The notes: generated from the letters alone by a model not told the origin. DNA of 64,000 bases from Flavobacteria bacterium GWA2_35_26 (GCA_001800905.1 MGWH01000004.1:62001-126000); one strand, 5' to 3'; positions 16,672-25,885 are shown, numbered from the stretch's first letter. Program-made: numbers and translations.

Positions 16672-19509
16672 TTATAATTGAATAGATAGGCTAACAAAAT
16701 AGGTTCTTCCGTAGCCATAAAAATAGTTGTTGCCAAAGTTGGGTGTTCCGCTGGAAACGTCTTGGTTTCGTTGCCTAAAATTGGCATTTCGAGCTTGTTC
16801 AAAACCGCCTGTTTTGAAAGTAGTGTTCAATACGTTGTTTATGCTACAAAACAAATTCAGGTTCTTTTTGAAAATCCGCCACGATTTTCCTCCGACAAGA
16901 TTTAGCAGCATAACAGGGTCCAACTCTTCTTGTTGTAGCAAGACTTTCGCTCGTTCTTTTGTGGCTTCTGGAAAAGGAAATCCACTTGCTGGATTGGTAA
17001 AAAACACAGATGTTCTTGCAATAGGAGAGATATCAATGAAGCGGCCAGCCAAATAATTCACATTAGTGCTCACCCACCAATATTTTGGATTTCGGTATTC
17101 TAATCCAAATGAATAGGCCTGTTGAGGCATCCCGGCTTGGCGGTAGTTTTTGAGGGCGGCTTTACCAAAATCAAAAACAGGCAAGCTGTTTTCGGCAGAC
17201 GCTTTTGCATCGTTAGTAATGGTTACATTGGGATTACTCGCATAACGATATTCACCAAAACCCGCCGCTAAAGTAGATTTTAATGTAGGGTTCATTTGGT
17301 ATTCCCAACTTAGTTCGGCTCCCCAATTGGTTTTATCCAAATGAGTTAATGTTTGGCTTACAAAAGCATTAGTGCTGGTACTGCCTGTGCCATTGTCAAA
17401 AATTCCTTCGGTGTAAAAAAACGAGGTTTCGGTTGCCTTTTTAATTAGGCTATAATAGCCCGTGAGTCTCATTTTTAGCTTTGGCGAACGATAAACATAA
17501 TTAGCATCCAAACTACTGTTGGATTCACTTTCGATGCCGTCAACAATAGAATTATTGAGACGTGAATTGGGAAAAACAGCTCTCAAATTTGGGGCTTTGG
17601 AAGCGTGGGAGCCATTGAACAGTAGCAATTGTTTTCCGGATAATTTCCAAGTAAGCCCGCCTTTAAAACCAAAATTTTCAAACCGAATTATTGGGCTTTT
17701 GCCAAAGGAATTGGTTGGATAAATCCCGTTTCTATACAACCCTTCTCGTTGATAGGACGAAGTCGAATACTCCTGAGCCAAGTAAAAATCAATTTTTTGA
17801 TATCGAAATTGGAATTGGGTAAAGCCTTCTAATCGATCACCAATTACATTAAAATTATAGCCATAAGCATCGCCTACTTTTACTCGTCGATTGGGCTGGT
17901 TCAAATCGGTTTGCGCTTGATCCCCTTTATAAAACACATCGACATCTTCAAAATACGATCCACCTAATAAATCCAAAACTTTTTGGTAGTTATGGGAGTG
18001 TAATTTATGAAATGAAACGGCCGCAGTAAGCCGAATATTCTCCTTTAAATCTGTATTTAAGAGCGCATTGAAAGCTAGGGTTTGATCGTCTGTTCGGTCT
18101 TCGTAAAGAATGTACTTGCTTTGGGTGGGTTCATACCCTACAATTTTTTCATAGGCGTTTATAATTGGAGTTTGGTTGGCTTTATAAAGCGCTTCCCAAT
18201 CCATTTGCGGCTGTGCCAAAAAAAGCGATTTACTAAGTTCGGCATTCGCCAAGTCGGGCGTAAAAGCCCCCGAAAATTCCCCCTCATCTTTGGCGTATAA
18301 TGAACTAAAGTAACTGGGCATTTTTTGATAATGAGAGGGAATGGGGCTGTTGGTGTTTTGATAGTCAATGGCGCTATTGCCGATTTTTCCAAATTGATAC
18401 AAAACACCCAAATTAAGTTGGGTGGCAGCATTAATTTTGAAATAATCATTCAGCATGAACACGGGTTCCTCGACAGTTTTTATTCTAGAATTCCGTTGTT
18501 TTCCATTTTGATAACCCCAATACGAATTATAGTGCAGCGAAGTTAATGCCGTAACCTCATCGGTATTAGGTGAATTTTTCCCACGGAAATTTGGGGTGAA
18601 AAAAGCAGTAAAATTAATTGAATTCCTTTTGGTAAGTTGCTTTTCTATACTGACAAAAATCGAATTGGCGTCATAGCTAGTGCCGTCAAAATAGCCTTCT
18701 TTAGCGTAGCGTTTTCCGGCTGAGAAAACCAATGCCCAGCCTTTCTCATTCATCCCAGAGGCATAGGTAAACATAGTTCGTCCGCGGTAATTGGTATTGG
18801 CTCCCGAAAAAGAGATTCGAGTTCCTTTTCGATACGCCGAAGCTTGAGTGCTCATGTGTTGTGTGCCTGAAATGCCACCAAAAGCATAATCCGAAGGACT
18901 GGTGCCAATAGCTATTTCTTGGTTGCGCAACACCTCATTGATGCCGCCCCAATCGCTCCACTGAGGCCTGCCATCATGCATTTTGTTTAGGACGAAGCCA
19001 TTCATCAATAGTTGGGCATATTGGCTATCGAGACCCCGCATTCGAAAACGAGCTTGCCCCCAGTTGAATGCGGCCGCTTGTTGAAACGCATCTTTAGAAG
19101 CGAGTAATAATCCCGAACTGTTTTCGGCACCACCGTTGTCATCGTTCAAATCATTTTCTATAATTGAAATGACGGCTGCTTGTTGAATTGATTCATCATC
19201 TTCTTCCAAAGGAATCGTGCCCAAGTCAATTAGTTGGTTTTTCAAAATGGGCACTGAAATTAACTTGTCTTTGTATCCTTGATTTCGAAACAGCAGGAAT
19301 TGGGCGCCTTCTATAGTTGTTTTGAATTGGAATTTTCCATCGGAAGAGGTCAGTTGCAGGAGGTTTGTATTTTGAATACTAACTACAACAGCGACTAATG
19401 GAATTTGTGATTTTGAATCCACTATTTTTCCAGAAATAACCGCTTCTTTTTGAGCAAAAAGCATACACGGGCACATCAGAAAAAACAGCTTGGGGCAGAA
19501 GTTTTTCAT
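16672..19509 (-). CDS. TonB-dependent outer-membrane receptor
   Basis: A 945-residue receptor with a signal peptide (to about 19), an N-terminal carboxypeptidase-like regulatory domain (ISGKIVDSKSQIPLVAVVVSIQ, about 25-105), a plug domain with MRGLDSQYAQLLMNGFVLN, then a beta-barrel ending in YFVSLSIQL, an outer-membrane terminal strand. It imports a substrate powered by TonB; the substrate is unknown. The plug has no obvious SusC landmark and the partner is a DUF5689 lipoprotein rather than SusD, so a polysaccharide locus is not supported. Confidence 0.9.
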   Translation of the reverse strand: MKNFCPKLFFLMCPCMLFAQKEAVISGKIVDSKSQIPLVAVVVSIQNTNLLQLTSSDGKFQFKTTIEGAQFLLFRNQGYKDKLISVPILKNQLIDLGTIPLEEDDESIQQAAVISIIENDLNDDNGGAENSSGLLLASKDAFQQAAAFNWGQARFRMRGLDSQYAQLLMNGFVLNKMHDGRPQWSDWGGINEVLRNQEIAIGTSPSDYAFGGISGTQHMSTQASAYRKGTRISFSGANTNYRGRTMFTYASGMNEKGWALVFSAGKRYAKEGYFDGTSYDANSIFVSIEKQLTKRNSINFTAFFTPNFRGKNSPNTDEVTALTSLHYNSYWGYQNGKQRNSRIKTVEEPVFMLNDYFKINAATQLNLGVLYQFGKIGNSAIDYQNTNSPIPSHYQKMPSYFSSLYAKDEGEFSGAFTPDLANAELSKSLFLAQPQMDWEALYKANQTPIINAYEKIVGYEPTQSKYILYEDRTDDQTLAFNALLNTDLKENIRLTAAVSFHKLHSHNYQKVLDLLGGSYFEDVDVFYKGDQAQTDLNQPNRRVKVGDAYGYNFNVIGDRLEGFTQFQFRYQKIDFYLAQEYSTSSYQREGLYRNGIYPTNSFGKSPIIRFENFGFKGGLTWKLSGKQLLLFNGSHASKAPNLRAVFPNSRLNNSIVDGIESESNSSLDANYVYRSPKLKMRLTGYYSLIKKATETSFFYTEGIFDNGTGSTSTNAFVSQTLTHLDKTNWGAELSWEYQMNPTLKSTLAAGFGEYRYASNPNVTITNDAKASAENSLPVFDFGKAALKNYRQAGMPQQAYSFGLEYRNPKYWWVSTNVNYLAGRFIDISPIARTSVFFTNPASGFPFPEATKERAKVLLQQEELDPVMLLNLVGGKSWRIFKKNLNLFCSINNVLNTTFKTGGFEQARNANFRQRNQDVSSGTPNFGNNYFYGYGRTYFVSLSIQL

Positions 19510-19684
19510 TCGATTTGGGATTTAAATAATAACTACACTTCTCAGAACAATTAGGGTATTACTGTTTTGAAAAGCAATTACTTACATAAGGAGACTTTTG
19601 TATTTTCTCCAATTTGAAGTTAAAAATAATAAATTTTTTTATACTAGTTTATTTTCTCAGCACATTGTAAATCGCACTTCTAAT

Positions 19685-20896
19685 TTATTCTGCCGTTTTG
19701 ATTTTGGACACCATAAACGAGATGAACACTCCAAAAATGCCAATGAAAGCAAAAGAGAATTGCAACCCAAACGCTTCGGCGATGTAGCCAATAATTGGCG
19801 GACCCATTAGAAACCCTAAGAAGCTTACGCTTGAAACGGCAGTTAAGGCTTCGCCAGTAGGAATTTCAGGATGCTTGCCGGCAATGCTGTATAAAGTAGG
19901 AATAATGGTAGAAACACCCAATCCTACAAACATGAAGGCAATAGTACACGGAATGATATAGGGAAAAAACACCGCAGTAAATAATCCGCTGGTAATTACT
20001 ACGCCGCTGATTTGCATGACTTTTTTTCGTCCAAATTTTTGAATGAAACGATCGCCTAAAAAACGACCGCTAGCCATCATAATCATAAACGAAGTATAAC
20101 CCAAAATCACTAAGGGTCCAGGAGCTTTGACTACGTCTTTGAAATACACCCCGCTCCAGTCAAACATGACGCCTTCGCTTGCCATACAGCAAAAACCGAT
20201 GATGCCCAACCACAGTAATAATTTATCCGGTTTTTTAAATCCTTTTTCTTTTTTGGGCTGTGGTTTTTCGACTGCTTTGATGAGGTATTTGATATTGAAT
20301 GAAATCAGCAATAAAACAAAAACGCCCACACAAACAAAATGCTGAAAAGGCGTCAATTCCAATGCCAACATTCCGAGTCCAACAAAGGCACCAGTAAAAC
20401 CTGCCAAACTCCACATGCCATGGAACGAAGACATGATGGTTCTTTTAAACAAGCCTTCGGTATAGACCCCTTGGGTGTTAACAGAAATATTGGATAAGTT
20501 GCCAAAAACTCCAAAGAAGAACAAGCCTAAGGCCAGCACCCATGGATTGGAAGCCAAACCTAAGTTGGCCAAACTTAAGGTGTACATGATGATTGCAAAA
20601 AGAAGCGTATTGTGGCTGCCAAAACGAGTGACTAATTTTCCTGAAAACGGCATCATAGCCAATTGGCCTACCGGAACGGCAAAAAGAACAGACCCTAAGG
20701 TAGCTTCGCTTAGATGCAAAGTAGTTTTAATATCCGGAATACGGCTGGCCCATGAAGCAAAACACAATCCCATTCCGAAGTAGAAAGACCCCACTCCCAA
20801 ACGGATTCTGTTTAGGTACGACGCCTTGGCCTCGCGGTAGGTTTTTTTGTATTTCCCTTTGCCTTTGAATCGGCCTAAAAAGTTTAAATCAATCAA
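19685..20896 (-). CDS. MFS transporter
   Basis: A 403-residue major facilitator with about 12 membrane segments. GKLVTRFGSHNTLLF and GRFLGDRFIQKFGRKKVMQ match the two loop 2-3 and 8-9 MFS signatures. The architecture resembles the fucose/sugar-permease-like group found in Bacteroidota, though the substrate is not visible. The start could be a little downstream, since the first 30 residues are charged and not part of a membrane segment. Confidence 0.85.
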   Translation of the reverse strand: MIDLNFLGRFKGKGKYKKTYREAKASYLNRIRLGVGSFYFGMGLCFASWASRIPDIKTTLHLSEATLGSVLFAVPVGQLAMMPFSGKLVTRFGSHNTLLFAIIMYTLSLANLGLASNPWVLALGLFFFGVFGNLSNISVNTQGVYTEGLFKRTIMSSFHGMWSLAGFTGAFVGLGMLALELTPFQHFVCVGVFVLLLISFNIKYLIKAVEKPQPKKEKGFKKPDKLLLWLGIIGFCCMASEGVMFDWSGVYFKDVVKAPGPLVILGYTSFMIMMASGRFLGDRFIQKFGRKKVMQISGVVITSGLFTAVFFPYIIPCTIAFMFVGLGVSTIIPTLYSIAGKHPEIPTGEALTAVSSVSFLGFLMGPPIIGYIAEAFGLQFSFAFIGIFGVFISFMVSKIKTAE

Positions 20897-21145
20897 AATG
20901 GTGTTTTTAGGGTTTCATTGTGTCAAAAATACAAAAACCCCGGATTCAAAAGCGATAAATTTGAAATGACCCAGAATTACAACGTTATTGTTTATAATTT
21001 TTTTAGTCCCAGGCAGGTACAAAAAGGAGTTAAGCGATTCGTTGTATTTATTTTGAATGTCCAAACCAATATTGAATGATGAAAGCAGAAACACACCCCT
21101 AACCCCTCTCAAGAGGGGAATATGTAGGATTTGTAAATTGTATAT
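20897..21145. other. Spacer with a short hairpin
   Basis: No gene is visible in this 249-base spacer. It holds a hairpin CCCCTCT-CA-AGAGGGG at 21103-21118 next to ACCCCTAA, a type of palindrome often seen at gene ends in flavobacteria. It may terminate nothing on the reverse strand, as it lies 40 bases beyond the stop of the oxidoreductase and before the MFS start region. Confidence 0.4.
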
Positions 21146-22189
21146 CTAACCTATTGTAATTACTTTTTGCTCCGCATTACTTTGAAGGGCAGCTTCAATA
21201 ATTTGCATGACATTGGTGCCTTCTTGCGCCGTTACCGGTTCGGGCTTGTTTTCCACTATCGAATGGTATATCCCGTCAAAATAATCGTAATAATTGCCTT
21301 GCAGCGTTGGTATTTTTTCACGTAAGATATCTCCGTTTACCTCCGTATGCAATAGGCCTTCTTTCTCTTTGGGCTCTGTTCCCCAGGTCGTTAGGTTGGG
21401 TTTTTTTCCGAGTTTTAATTCATCTTCTTGGATATCGCCGCGCGCCTTTAAGAAAGACCCTTTTTTGCCATGCAGCACAAAAGAAGGATTGGCTTCGCGA
21501 ACAAAAAATCCAGCTTTAAGTCGCACTCTTTTGTCTGTGTAATACAATAAGATATCAATATAATCGTCTACGATGGAATTTTCTCGAGTAATGCGTATAT
21601 CGGCAAAAACGCTATTGGGCATCCCAAACAAACACAAGGCTTGATCGATTAAATGCGGACCTAAATCTTTTAATATTCCAGCGCCAGCATTGGCGGTTTC
21701 TTTGTGGATTTTTGGGCTTAAAATAGGGTTGAAGCGGTCAAAATGGAATTCGGCTTCTACAATATCGCCTAAAAGTTTATCGTCGAGTATTTTTTGAACC
21801 GTTTTAAAATCGCTATCCCAACGGCGGTTTTGAAAAACAGCTAGTTTTAATCCTTTGGCTTTAGCCAAATCAGTTAATTCCTGTGCTTCGGCAAGAGTCG
21901 TTGTAAAGGCTTTTTCGACCAAAGCATGTTTGCCTGCTAACAAGACTTTTTTGGCGTATTCAAAATGTGTTCCTACTGGAGTGTTCACCACGATTAATTC
22001 GGCATCCGATTCCAAAACCGATTCCAAACTAGCAAAACTCCTTACGTCTGGATAATCCAATTGAATCAATTTTTTGCTTCTTTCCCAAGAACCTAGTAAT
22101 TCAAATCCTGGATGAAGATTCAAAAATGGAGCATGAAATACTTTGCCAGACATGCCGTAAGAGAGTAGGGCGGTTTTGATTTGTTGCAT
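21146..22189 (-). CDS. Gfo/Idh/MocA-family oxidoreductase
   Basis: A 347-residue NAD(P)-dependent sugar or polyol dehydrogenase-like protein. The N-terminal Rossmann part begins IKTALLSYGMSGKVFHAPFL, and GKHALVEKAFTTTLAEAQEL holds the conserved EK(P)-type lysine loop. KDLGPHLIDQALCLFG contains the catalytic-site His. Met21 of the longer frame (22189) was taken as the start because it begins the Rossmann fold. Family members act on varied sugars; no neighbour points to the substrate. Confidence 0.88.
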   Translation of the reverse strand: MQQIKTALLSYGMSGKVFHAPFLNLHPGFELLGSWERSKKLIQLDYPDVRSFASLESVLESDAELIVVNTPVGTHFEYAKKVLLAGKHALVEKAFTTTLAEAQELTDLAKAKGLKLAVFQNRRWDSDFKTVQKILDDKLLGDIVEAEFHFDRFNPILSPKIHKETANAGAGILKDLGPHLIDQALCLFGMPNSVFADIRITRENSIVDDYIDILLYYTDKRVRLKAGFFVREANPSFVLHGKKGSFLKARGDIQEDELKLGKKPNLTTWGTEPKEKEGLLHTEVNGDILREKIPTLQGNYYDYFDGIYHSIVENKPEPVTAQEGTNVMQIIEAALQSNAEQKVITIG

Positions 22190-22339
22190 GATTTTTTGTT
22201 TTGGATGCGTATGCAAAGTAAAGTTTTTTTCTGCCGCGAAGGTGCACAATCGAGAAGATTTTAGTAAATCGGGATTCGAAAATAGGACTTCGCTAATTGA
22301 ATTAACAAACTTTTAGCAGCCTATGGGTTTTTAAAGTAT

Positions 22340-22368
22340 TTGAAATAGAAAAGAAAACCCTATTTTTG
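22340..22368 (+). promoter_or_regulatory. Promoter of rseP
   Basis: TTG at 22340-22342 and TATTTTTG at 22361-22368 are separated by 18 bases, fitting the Bacteroidota promoter. The rseP start lies 29 bases downstream. Confidence 0.75.
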
Positions 22369-22397
22369 TGCATCAAAATTAGAATTAAACCCACAAT

Positions 22398-23741
22398 ATG
22401 GACATAGTTATCAAGCTTTCACAATTTTTAATGAGCTTATCATTACTGATTATTTTACACGAATTAGGACATTTTATCCCTGCCAAATTATTCAAAACAA
22501 GAGTAGAGAAATTCTACTTGTTTTTTGATGTTAAATACTCTCTTTTAAAGAAAAAAATTGGCGAAACCGAGTACGGAATTGGATGGTTGCCTTTGGGCGG
22601 TTATGTAAAAATTTCGGGTATGATCGACGAAAGCATGGACAAGGAACAAATGGCTTTGCCACCACAGCCATGGGAGTTTCGTTCGAAACCGGCTTGGCAA
22701 CGTTTGACTATTATGTTAGGCGGAGTTACAGTAAATTTTATTTTGGCTTTTATCATTTATATCGGGATGGCTTTTGTTTATGGCGATATGTTTGTGGCTA
22801 CAGCCGATTTGAAAGACGGATTGTTAATTGAAAATCCAGTGATGCAAAAGGCGGGGTTTCAAACTGGAGATAAAATTCTGGCGATTGATGGGGAACAAGT
22901 AGTGAAATTTGACAACCAAATGAATGTCAAAATTGTCATGGCGAAACAGGTGTTGATTGAAAGAAACGGAAACCGACAAACCATTACGATGCCAGTTGAT
23001 TTTGTAGATCAATTGTCTAAAATTGAAAAAGTTTCTTTGGCCACTATTCGAATGCCGTTTGTAGTAGGCGCTGTTTCAGAGGGATCCAAAAACACGACTT
23101 TGCAACCCAAAGACATTGTGTTGCGTTTGAACGAAGAGCCAGCAAAATACATGGACCAAGCCAAAATTATTTTGGAAAAGAACAAAAACAAATTGATTGT
23201 AGCTGGAATTTTGAGAAACGATCAAGAAATGCAAGTGCCAGTTCAGGTCAATGCTGATGGAAAATTGGGAGTGCAAATTGGTGCTTTGGATTTAGAATCC
23301 TTAGAAAAATTAGGTTATTATAAAGTGAGCAAACAAGAGTTTGGTTTCTTTGAATCATTCTCTGTGGGTATTCAAAAAGGAACAGATCAATTAGTGGGCT
23401 ACGGCAAGCAATTGAAGATGATTTTCAATCCAGAAACCAAAGCCTACAAACAAGTGGGAGGTTTTGCTGCTATATTTAATATTTTCCCAAGTACCTGGAG
23501 TTGGGAAGTGTTTTGGAACATTACGGCTTTGTTATCGATCATGCTTGGGGTGATGAATTTATTGCCTATTCCGGCATTAGACGGAGGACACGTAATCTTC
23601 TTGTTGTTTGAAATCATTAGTGGTAAAAAACCAAGTGAAAAATTCTTAGAAAATGCTCAAATGGTTGGTATTGTTTTACTTATCAGTTTGTTGTTGTTTG
23701 CCAATGGTAATGATATTTACAAAGCAATTGTAGGCAGGTAA
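22398..23741 (+). CDS. rseP: Site-2 intramembrane zinc protease RseP
   Basis: A 447-residue inner-membrane metalloprotease. The HELGH zinc motif (21-25) is in the first membrane segment and LPIPALDGGH supplies the third ligand near the C-terminus. Two PDZ-like regions lie between (around QKAGFQTGDKILAIDG and LQPKDIVLRLNEEPAKY). The family cleaves membrane-bound anti-sigma factors or signal-peptide remnants. Single gene upstream of tRNA-Asn. Confidence 0.95.
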   Translation: MDIVIKLSQFLMSLSLLIILHELGHFIPAKLFKTRVEKFYLFFDVKYSLLKKKIGETEYGIGWLPLGGYVKISGMIDESMDKEQMALPPQPWEFRSKPAWQRLTIMLGGVTVNFILAFIIYIGMAFVYGDMFVATADLKDGLLIENPVMQKAGFQTGDKILAIDGEQVVKFDNQMNVKIVMAKQVLIERNGNRQTITMPVDFVDQLSKIEKVSLATIRMPFVVGAVSEGSKNTTLQPKDIVLRLNEEPAKYMDQAKIILEKNKNKLIVAGILRNDQEMQVPVQVNADGKLGVQIGALDLESLEKLGYYKVSKQEFGFFESFSVGIQKGTDQLVGYGKQLKMIFNPETKAYKQVGGFAAIFNIFPSTWSWEVFWNITALLSIMLGVMNLLPIPALDGGHVIFLLFEIISGKKPSEKFLENAQMVGIVLLISLLLFANGNDIYKAIVGR

Positions 23742-23769
23742 TTTTTTTTTAAAATTTACAGCTAATTAT

Positions 23770-23799
23770 TTGCGAAAAACAATTTTTGCCCTATATTTG
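23770..23799 (+). promoter_or_regulatory. Promoter of tRNA-Asn
   Basis: TTG at 23770-23772 and TATATTTG at 23792-23799, spaced 19 bases apart, fit the Bacteroidota consensus exactly. The tRNA starts 27 bases after the -7 box. Confidence 0.82.
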
Positions 23800-23825
23800 C
23801 ACCGCTTTAAAAGTGAAATACACTT

Positions 23826-23899
23826 TCCTCCTTAGCTCAGTTGGTTAGAGCATCTGACTGTTAATCAGAGGGTCCTTGGTTCGAGCCCAAGAGGGGGAG
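23826..23899 (+). tRNA. tRNA-Asn (GUU)
   Basis: A 74-base tRNA with a complete cloverleaf: acceptor TCCTCCT / AGGGGGA with one G-T pair, anticodon stem TCTGA / TCAGA, loop CTGTTAA with anticodon GTT at 23860-23862, and T-arm CTTGG-TTCGAGC-CCAAG. The CCA end is not encoded (the gene ends GCAA). It is the integration target of the island to its right: the stretch from the anticodon loop to the 3' end is repeated at 42135-42179. Confidence 0.97.
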
Positions 23900-23901
23900 C
23901 A
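23857..23901 (+). repeat. attL: 3' half of tRNA-Asn, left end of the island
   Basis: This 45-base segment runs from the anticodon loop through the acceptor end and two bases past it. It is identical to 42135-42179. Starting a crossover at the anticodon loop is typical of tyrosine-recombinase elements that use tRNA genes. Confidence 0.9.
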
Positions 23902-24001
23902 ACAATGATAAGGGTTTCAAGATTCATTTCTTGGAACCCTTTTTCTATGAGCAAGATTTGAGCAAGGTTTTACTCTCTTCCAACAAGAATTAGAGGAAGA
24001 T
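23894..24001 (+). repeat. tRNA 3' flank, copy 1 of a 108-bp direct repeat
   Basis: GGGGAGCAACAATGATAAGG and the following bases recur at 25778-25885 with about 5 mismatches in 108 positions. The repeat contains a terminator (stem AAGGGTTTCAAGA / TCTTGGAACCCTT at 23910-23922 and 23929-23941) that would end the tRNA transcript, and tandem AGCAAG motifs at 23949-23973. Confidence 0.88.
23910..23945 (+). terminator. Terminator of tRNA-Asn, supplied by the island
   Basis: A 13-bp stem with one G-T pair, loop TTCATT, then TTTTT. It lies inside the island side of attL. The original tRNA terminator now probably lies beyond attR at 42186-42213. Confidence 0.85.
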
Positions 24002-24093
24002 GTTAGATTTAAATTCTTTTAATCCCTAAGAACATAAATTAGGATAAAACACCTCACTTTGATTAAAAAATTGCCTCTCTTAAAATTTTAATA

Positions 24094-24109
24094 TGTGATG
24101 CTTGTCACA
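24094..24109. promoter_or_regulatory. Crp/Fnr-type operator before the MFS-rhodanese gene
   Basis: TGTGATGCTTGTCACA is a perfect TGTGA-N6-TCACA palindrome, identical to the E. coli CRP half-sites, extended by A and T on the outside. A near-consensus -7 box (TACTTTTA, 24132-24139) follows; the operator centre would be about 40 bases before the start point, the position of an activator. The binding protein is not in this window. Confidence 0.65.
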
Positions 24110-24171
24110 TAATTAATCATTTTACTTATGGTACTTTTACAAAAAATATTTTAATAAAACTTTCCAAGTAA

Positions 24172-25683
24172 ATGACAGAAAATATAAAACTCGGACTTAA
24201 AGAGAATTGGAAACAGTTTTCTCTATTAGTTATCGTAAATGCCTTTGTGGGAGGAATGATAGGAATGGAGCGAACTATTTTCCCTCAATTTGCAGAGTTG
24301 GAATTTGGTGTTGCTTCAAAAACGGCAATACTCTCTTTCATCATCGCATTTGGAATTTCAAAAGCAATAGCAAATTATTACACAGGGAGACTTTCCAACA
24401 AATTTGGACGAAGAAACTTACTTCTATTTGGTTGGATTCTTGCAATACCAATTCCTTTTATGCTTATGTATGCCTCGAGTTGGACTTGGGTGATTATTGC
24501 TAATGTTTTATTAGGATTAAGTCAGGGTCTTACTTGGAGTAGTACTGTAGTGATGAAAATCGACCTTGTTGGAGAAAAAGACCGTGGGTTTGCAATGGGT
24601 TTAAATGAATTTGCAGGTTATTTTGCCGTGGGTGTAGTTGCATTTCTAACAGGTTCTATTGCCAATACTTATGGTATTACACCCTATCCATTTTATATTG
24701 GAATCTTCATTTCTATCGTTGGGTTTTTATTGACACTGTTTTGGGTAAAAGACACTCGTGTTTTTGTTACTAAAGAGAGTACAACCGACACTACTACACA
24801 ACTTAACAATGTGTTTATTGAAACAACATTTAAAAACAAAACCTTAAGTTCAGTAACTCAGGCAGGACTTATTAACAATTTGAACGATGGTATGATTTGG
24901 GGATTACTTCCAATAGTTCTTTTTTCGTTACACTTTGACAATAAAAATATTGGAATAATTACCGCTATTTATCCAACAGTTTGGGGTATTGGACAACTTT
25001 TTACAGGGAAGATGTCTGACCATTATTCAAAAAAAGCTATGTTGTTTTGGGGTATGCTCTTACAAGGTTTATCCATTTTACTGATACCGTTTACTGACGA
25101 CTTTTATGTTTTAGCTTTCATTTCTGCAATTTTAGGTTTTGGAACAGCATTGGTGTACCCAACTTTCTTGTCTACTATTGCTCAGGCGACAAGTCCAAAA
25201 CAAAGAGCTGAAAGTATTGGGACTTTTAGACTTTGGAGAGATTTAGGGTATGCGTTTGGAGCATTGATTTCAGGGGTAACAGCAGATGTATTCGGTATTC
25301 AATATGCTATCTTTCTAATTGGCGGACTAACTATAATATCATCACTTATAATCAAATTCCGTATGCCTGAACAAATAAAAACAACTAAAGAATGTATTGG
25401 AGTAGACGAAGTAAAATTGGGACTTCAAATGAATAAAAAAATCAAAATCATTGATGTAAGAAGTAAAGAAGAATTTGAACAAGGTCATATACCCAATGCT
25501 TTGAATATTTCACTTCAAGATTTAGAAGAGAATTTATCAAAACTTGATAAAAATTTTCAGTTTGTTACGGCTTGTGGAAAAGGTGGAGGTCGGTCTGCTG
25601 ATGGAGCAAGAATTTTAAAAGAGTTCGGACTAAATGCGTCGTGGCTCTGTGGCGGAACTAATAAATGGTTAGGATTGAATTAA
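24172..25683 (+). CDS. MFS transporter fused to a rhodanese domain
   Basis: A 503-residue fusion. Residues 1 to about 400 form a 12-segment major facilitator (YTGRLSNKFGRRNLLLFG and GKMSDHYSKKAMLFWG signatures). Residues about 410-503 form a cytoplasmic rhodanese domain with IIDVRSKEEFEQGHIPNA and the active-site loop CGKGGGRS (Cys468). Rhodaneses carry sulfane sulfur, so the transporter may move a sulfur species or be gated by one; this is inference. It is the only gene between two copies of the 108-bp tRNA flank, has a Crp/Fnr-like operator, and no visible partner gene. Confidence 0.88.
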   Translation: MTENIKLGLKENWKQFSLLVIVNAFVGGMIGMERTIFPQFAELEFGVASKTAILSFIIAFGISKAIANYYTGRLSNKFGRRNLLLFGWILAIPIPFMLMYASSWTWVIIANVLLGLSQGLTWSSTVVMKIDLVGEKDRGFAMGLNEFAGYFAVGVVAFLTGSIANTYGITPYPFYIGIFISIVGFLLTLFWVKDTRVFVTKESTTDTTTQLNNVFIETTFKNKTLSSVTQAGLINNLNDGMIWGLLPIVLFSLHFDNKNIGIITAIYPTVWGIGQLFTGKMSDHYSKKAMLFWGMLLQGLSILLIPFTDDFYVLAFISAILGFGTALVYPTFLSTIAQATSPKQRAESIGTFRLWRDLGYAFGALISGVTADVFGIQYAIFLIGGLTIISSLIIKFRMPEQIKTTKECIGVDEVKLGLQMNKKIKIIDVRSKEEFEQGHIPNALNISLQDLEENLSKLDKNFQFVTACGKGGGRSADGARILKEFGLNASWLCGGTNKWLGLN

Positions 25684-25749
25684 AACTTCTTGAAAGTTTG
25701 ACACGGAGTTTATCTGTTTAATTTCCAAATGGTTAAATACGCATAAATC

Positions 25750-25791
25750 GAATTTGTGCTGCATCTTTCGTCAATAAGGGGAGCAACAATG
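25750..25791 (+). repeat. Boundary motif copy B
   Basis: GAATTTGTGCTGCATCTTTC followed by GTCAATAAGGGGAGCAACAA. Aligned with copies at 46275, 46945, 48164 and 49290 it gives the consensus AATTTGTAGTTGCATCTTTC then GTCAATAAGGGGAGCAAAAA. The last part equals the 3' end of tRNA-Asn, and this copy continues straight into the tRNA 3' flank. Confidence 0.75.
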
Positions 25792-25885
25792 ATAAGGGTT
25801 TCAAGATTTATTTCTTGGAACCCTTTTTCTATGCGCAAGATTTGAGCAAGGTTTTACTGTCTTCCAACAAGAATTGGAGTAAGAT
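25778..25885 (+). repeat. tRNA 3' flank, copy 2 of a 108-bp direct repeat
   Basis: This is the second copy of 23894-24001, including the terminator hairpin and the AGCAAG tandem (25833-25857). The upstream tRNA body is missing and replaced by the boundary motif. The pair brackets a 1.9-kb module with one gene. Confidence 0.88.

Noticed and set aside
16672..19509. SusC-type polysaccharide utilisation locus
   Set aside because: The partner is a DUF5689 lipoprotein, no SusD-like protein or glycoside hydrolase is next to it.
25750..25780. Boundary motif as a folded T-arm of a pseudo-tRNA
   Set aside because: The bases GCATC and AATAA around TTTCGTC do not pair, so no T-arm can form; only the acceptor-end part matches the tRNA.
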